Shown here in pieces: positions 63,138 to 64,000 of a stretch of DNA of 64,000 nucleotides. The position numbers and the translations under genes are program-made. Numbering within the stretch: the stretch's first letter is position 1; each line of letters opens with the position of its first letter. This stretch comes from Shewanella sp. UCD-KL12 (GTDB taxonomy: Bacteria > Pseudomonadota > Gammaproteobacteria > Enterobacterales > Shewanellaceae): positions 21,201 through 85,200 of the forward strand of contig NZ_MPHJ01000015.1 of NCBI RefSeq assembly GCF_001957125.1, read 5' to 3'. A model generated the notes under the pieces. The model saw only the letters and a program-made list of their open reading frames with translations. It was not told the origin of the DNA and searched no databases.

Positions 63138-63353
63138 ATGGCTATACAATCTAAATATTCAAACACACAAGTTGAATCTATTATCGCAGAAATCAGTGCT
63201 GTGCTAGATAAGCATCAAGCACCTACAGATCTTAGATTGATGGTACTAGGTAACTGTGTGACTGACCTGCTTGCACGTAAGGTTCCTCAAGAGGCTAGAG
63301 CACAAGTTGCAGAGCAGTTTTCTAAAGCCTTAGCGCAATCAGTAAAAGGTTAA
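63138..63353 (+). CDS. yejL: YejL (DUF1414) family protein
   Basis: This is a 71-residue protein with KYSNTQVESIIAEISAVLDK, HQAPTDLRLMVLGNCVTDLL and ARAQVAEQFSKALAQSV, matching YejL along its full length. Its function is unknown; the structure is a small helical dimer in the family. The ATG at 63138 gives the normal length. An open frame extends 28 codons further upstream from a TTG at 63054 but is not expected to be translated. It sits 101 nt before yejM. Confidence 0.92.
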   Translation: MAIQSKYSNTQVESIIAEISAVLDKHQAPTDLRLMVLGNCVTDLLARKVPQEARAQVAEQFSKALAQSVKG

Positions 63354-63454
63354 TACCTGCTTTACTGATTGAAAAATTAGCAAACATAGTTTAAAAACAT
63401 TTAAGATACTTTAGTGTTTAATAAACAAACATCTAAAACGGTAAGCGGAGCCAC

Positions 63455-64000
63455 ATGGTCGAGCGTAAAAAAGAGATGGGGCGTGATCGCGTATCACGCC
63501 TAGTAAGTTGGGGGCACTGGTTTGCCTTCTTCAACGGCTTTCTTGCTATGATCGTAGGCTTGCGCTATCTCGATAGCGTTGGCTACCCCGAAACTCTGAT
63601 TGGCTGGGGTTACCTTGCCATAAGCACCATCGGCCATTTCAGCTTTTTAGCATTTATTGTTTACCTAGTTTTAGTGTTTCCAGTCACTCTGCTGTTGCCT
63701 TATTCTAAAATTCTCCGTGGTTTTGCAGCCGTTGTGGCCACTTTAAGCCTGTGTATCTTACTGTATGACACCATCATTTATGATGATTACGGCTTACACC
63801 TCAGCCCCTTTGTTTTTGACTTGGCTTGGGCCGATCTAAACGCCCTCTTACGTGGCACATCTTATATTGTCACCCCTATTGGCATTCTTATTTTAGAGCT
63901 AACCGCAGCAAACTTTCTTTGGAAGCGAATAGAGAAAATACATAAGGTTCATTGTGGTAATAAGGTTGTCGCCTTTGTGGGGCTTTGCTTTATCAGTAGT
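63455..64000 (+). CDS. yejM: YejM/PbgA family inner-membrane protein (cut by the window edge)
   Basis: The open frame starts at an ATG after GGAG and runs to the window end for 182 codons. It begins MVERKKEMGRDRVSRLVSWG and shows the N-terminal membrane helices of the family: WFAFFNGFLAMIVGLRYLD, FSFLAFIVYLVLVFPVTLLL, AAVVATLSLCILLYDTII, YIVTPIGILILELTAANFLW. YejM (PbgA, LapC) regulates LpxC proteolysis and so lipopolysaccharide synthesis through FtsH and LapB. The periplasmic sulfatase-like domain lies beyond the window. Confidence 0.93.
   Translation, partial: MVERKKEMGRDRVSRLVSWGHWFAFFNGFLAMIVGLRYLDSVGYPETLIGWGYLAISTIGHFSFLAFIVYLVLVFPVTLLLPYSKILRGFAAVVATLSLCILLYDTIIYDDYGLHLSPFVFDLAWADLNALLRGTSYIVTPIGILILELTAANFLWKRIEKIHKVHCGNKVVAFVGLCFISS

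Overview
The window looks like the chromosome of a marine gammaproteobacterium, most likely a Shewanella or a close relative. The evidence is the gene content and order: a tRNA-Lys array next to cpoB-pal-tolBARQ-ybgC, a prolyl oligopeptidase, motY (sodium-type flagellar motor) divergent from rnt, a 2-Cys peroxiredoxin, upp divergent from purMN, and yejK divergent from yejLM. The DUF2986, DUF3833, DUF2878 and YecM families point the same way. No insertion sequence, transposase, integrase, phage gene, CRISPR array or rRNA operon was seen.

Layout. 1-850: four identical tRNA-Lys(UUU) genes with repeated spacers. 853-5991: the Tol-Pal envelope operon on the minus strand. 6163-11366: prolyl oligopeptidase, an intergenic small-RNA candidate (8649-8814, +), motY, rnt and a peroxiredoxin. 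11698-16903: a NhaC-like antiporter followed by a heptamer minisatellite, upp/purMN, an ArdB/KlcA-like protein and a glycine-zipper protein. 17262-27979: a gluconate regulon (gntR, gntK, gntT) with three matching GntR boxes, interrupted by about 6.5 kb of accessory genes (beta-propeller protein, GNAT, YdeI-like, Nudix, DHFR-like/TetR pair with a 37-bp palindromic operator, Usp), then nagD preceded by a decayed copy of its own 5' end. 28129-44556: mixed housekeeping and accessory genes (M28 peptidase, asnB, VOC proteins, DUF445, a ferredoxin-reductase-like flavoprotein, a 1030-residue AsmA-like protein, MATE exporter, K+ channel with zinc ribbon, L,D-transpeptidase, yecM).

44638-55025 is the most striking block: a thirteen-gene minus-strand set running from a LON-domain protein through an ECF sigma factor and its ChrR-type anti-sigma factor to a DUF523/DUF1722 protein, photolyase, SnoaL-like protein, SDR, flavin amine oxidase-like protein, DUF1365, CFA-synthase-like methyltransferase, DUF2878, chalcone-isomerase-like and DUF3833 proteins. 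Gene overlaps suggest one transcript from a TGATCC-type sigma promoter in front of the sigma gene. By analogy with the RpoE-ChrR singlet-oxygen response of Rhodobacter sphaeroides it probably combines DNA repair with membrane-lipid modification, plausibly furan or methylated fatty acids. The block is flanked by yecM on one side and a decayed second copy of the yecM 3' end on the other, a footprint of duplication or insertion.

55540-64000: a TonB siderophore receptor divergent from an exported phytochelatin-synthase-like protease, a frameshifted MAPEG gene, an M23 peptidase, a two-module PTPS/QueD-like protein, yejK, yejL and the start of yejM, which runs off the window. All calls come from reading the sequence; no database search was possible.
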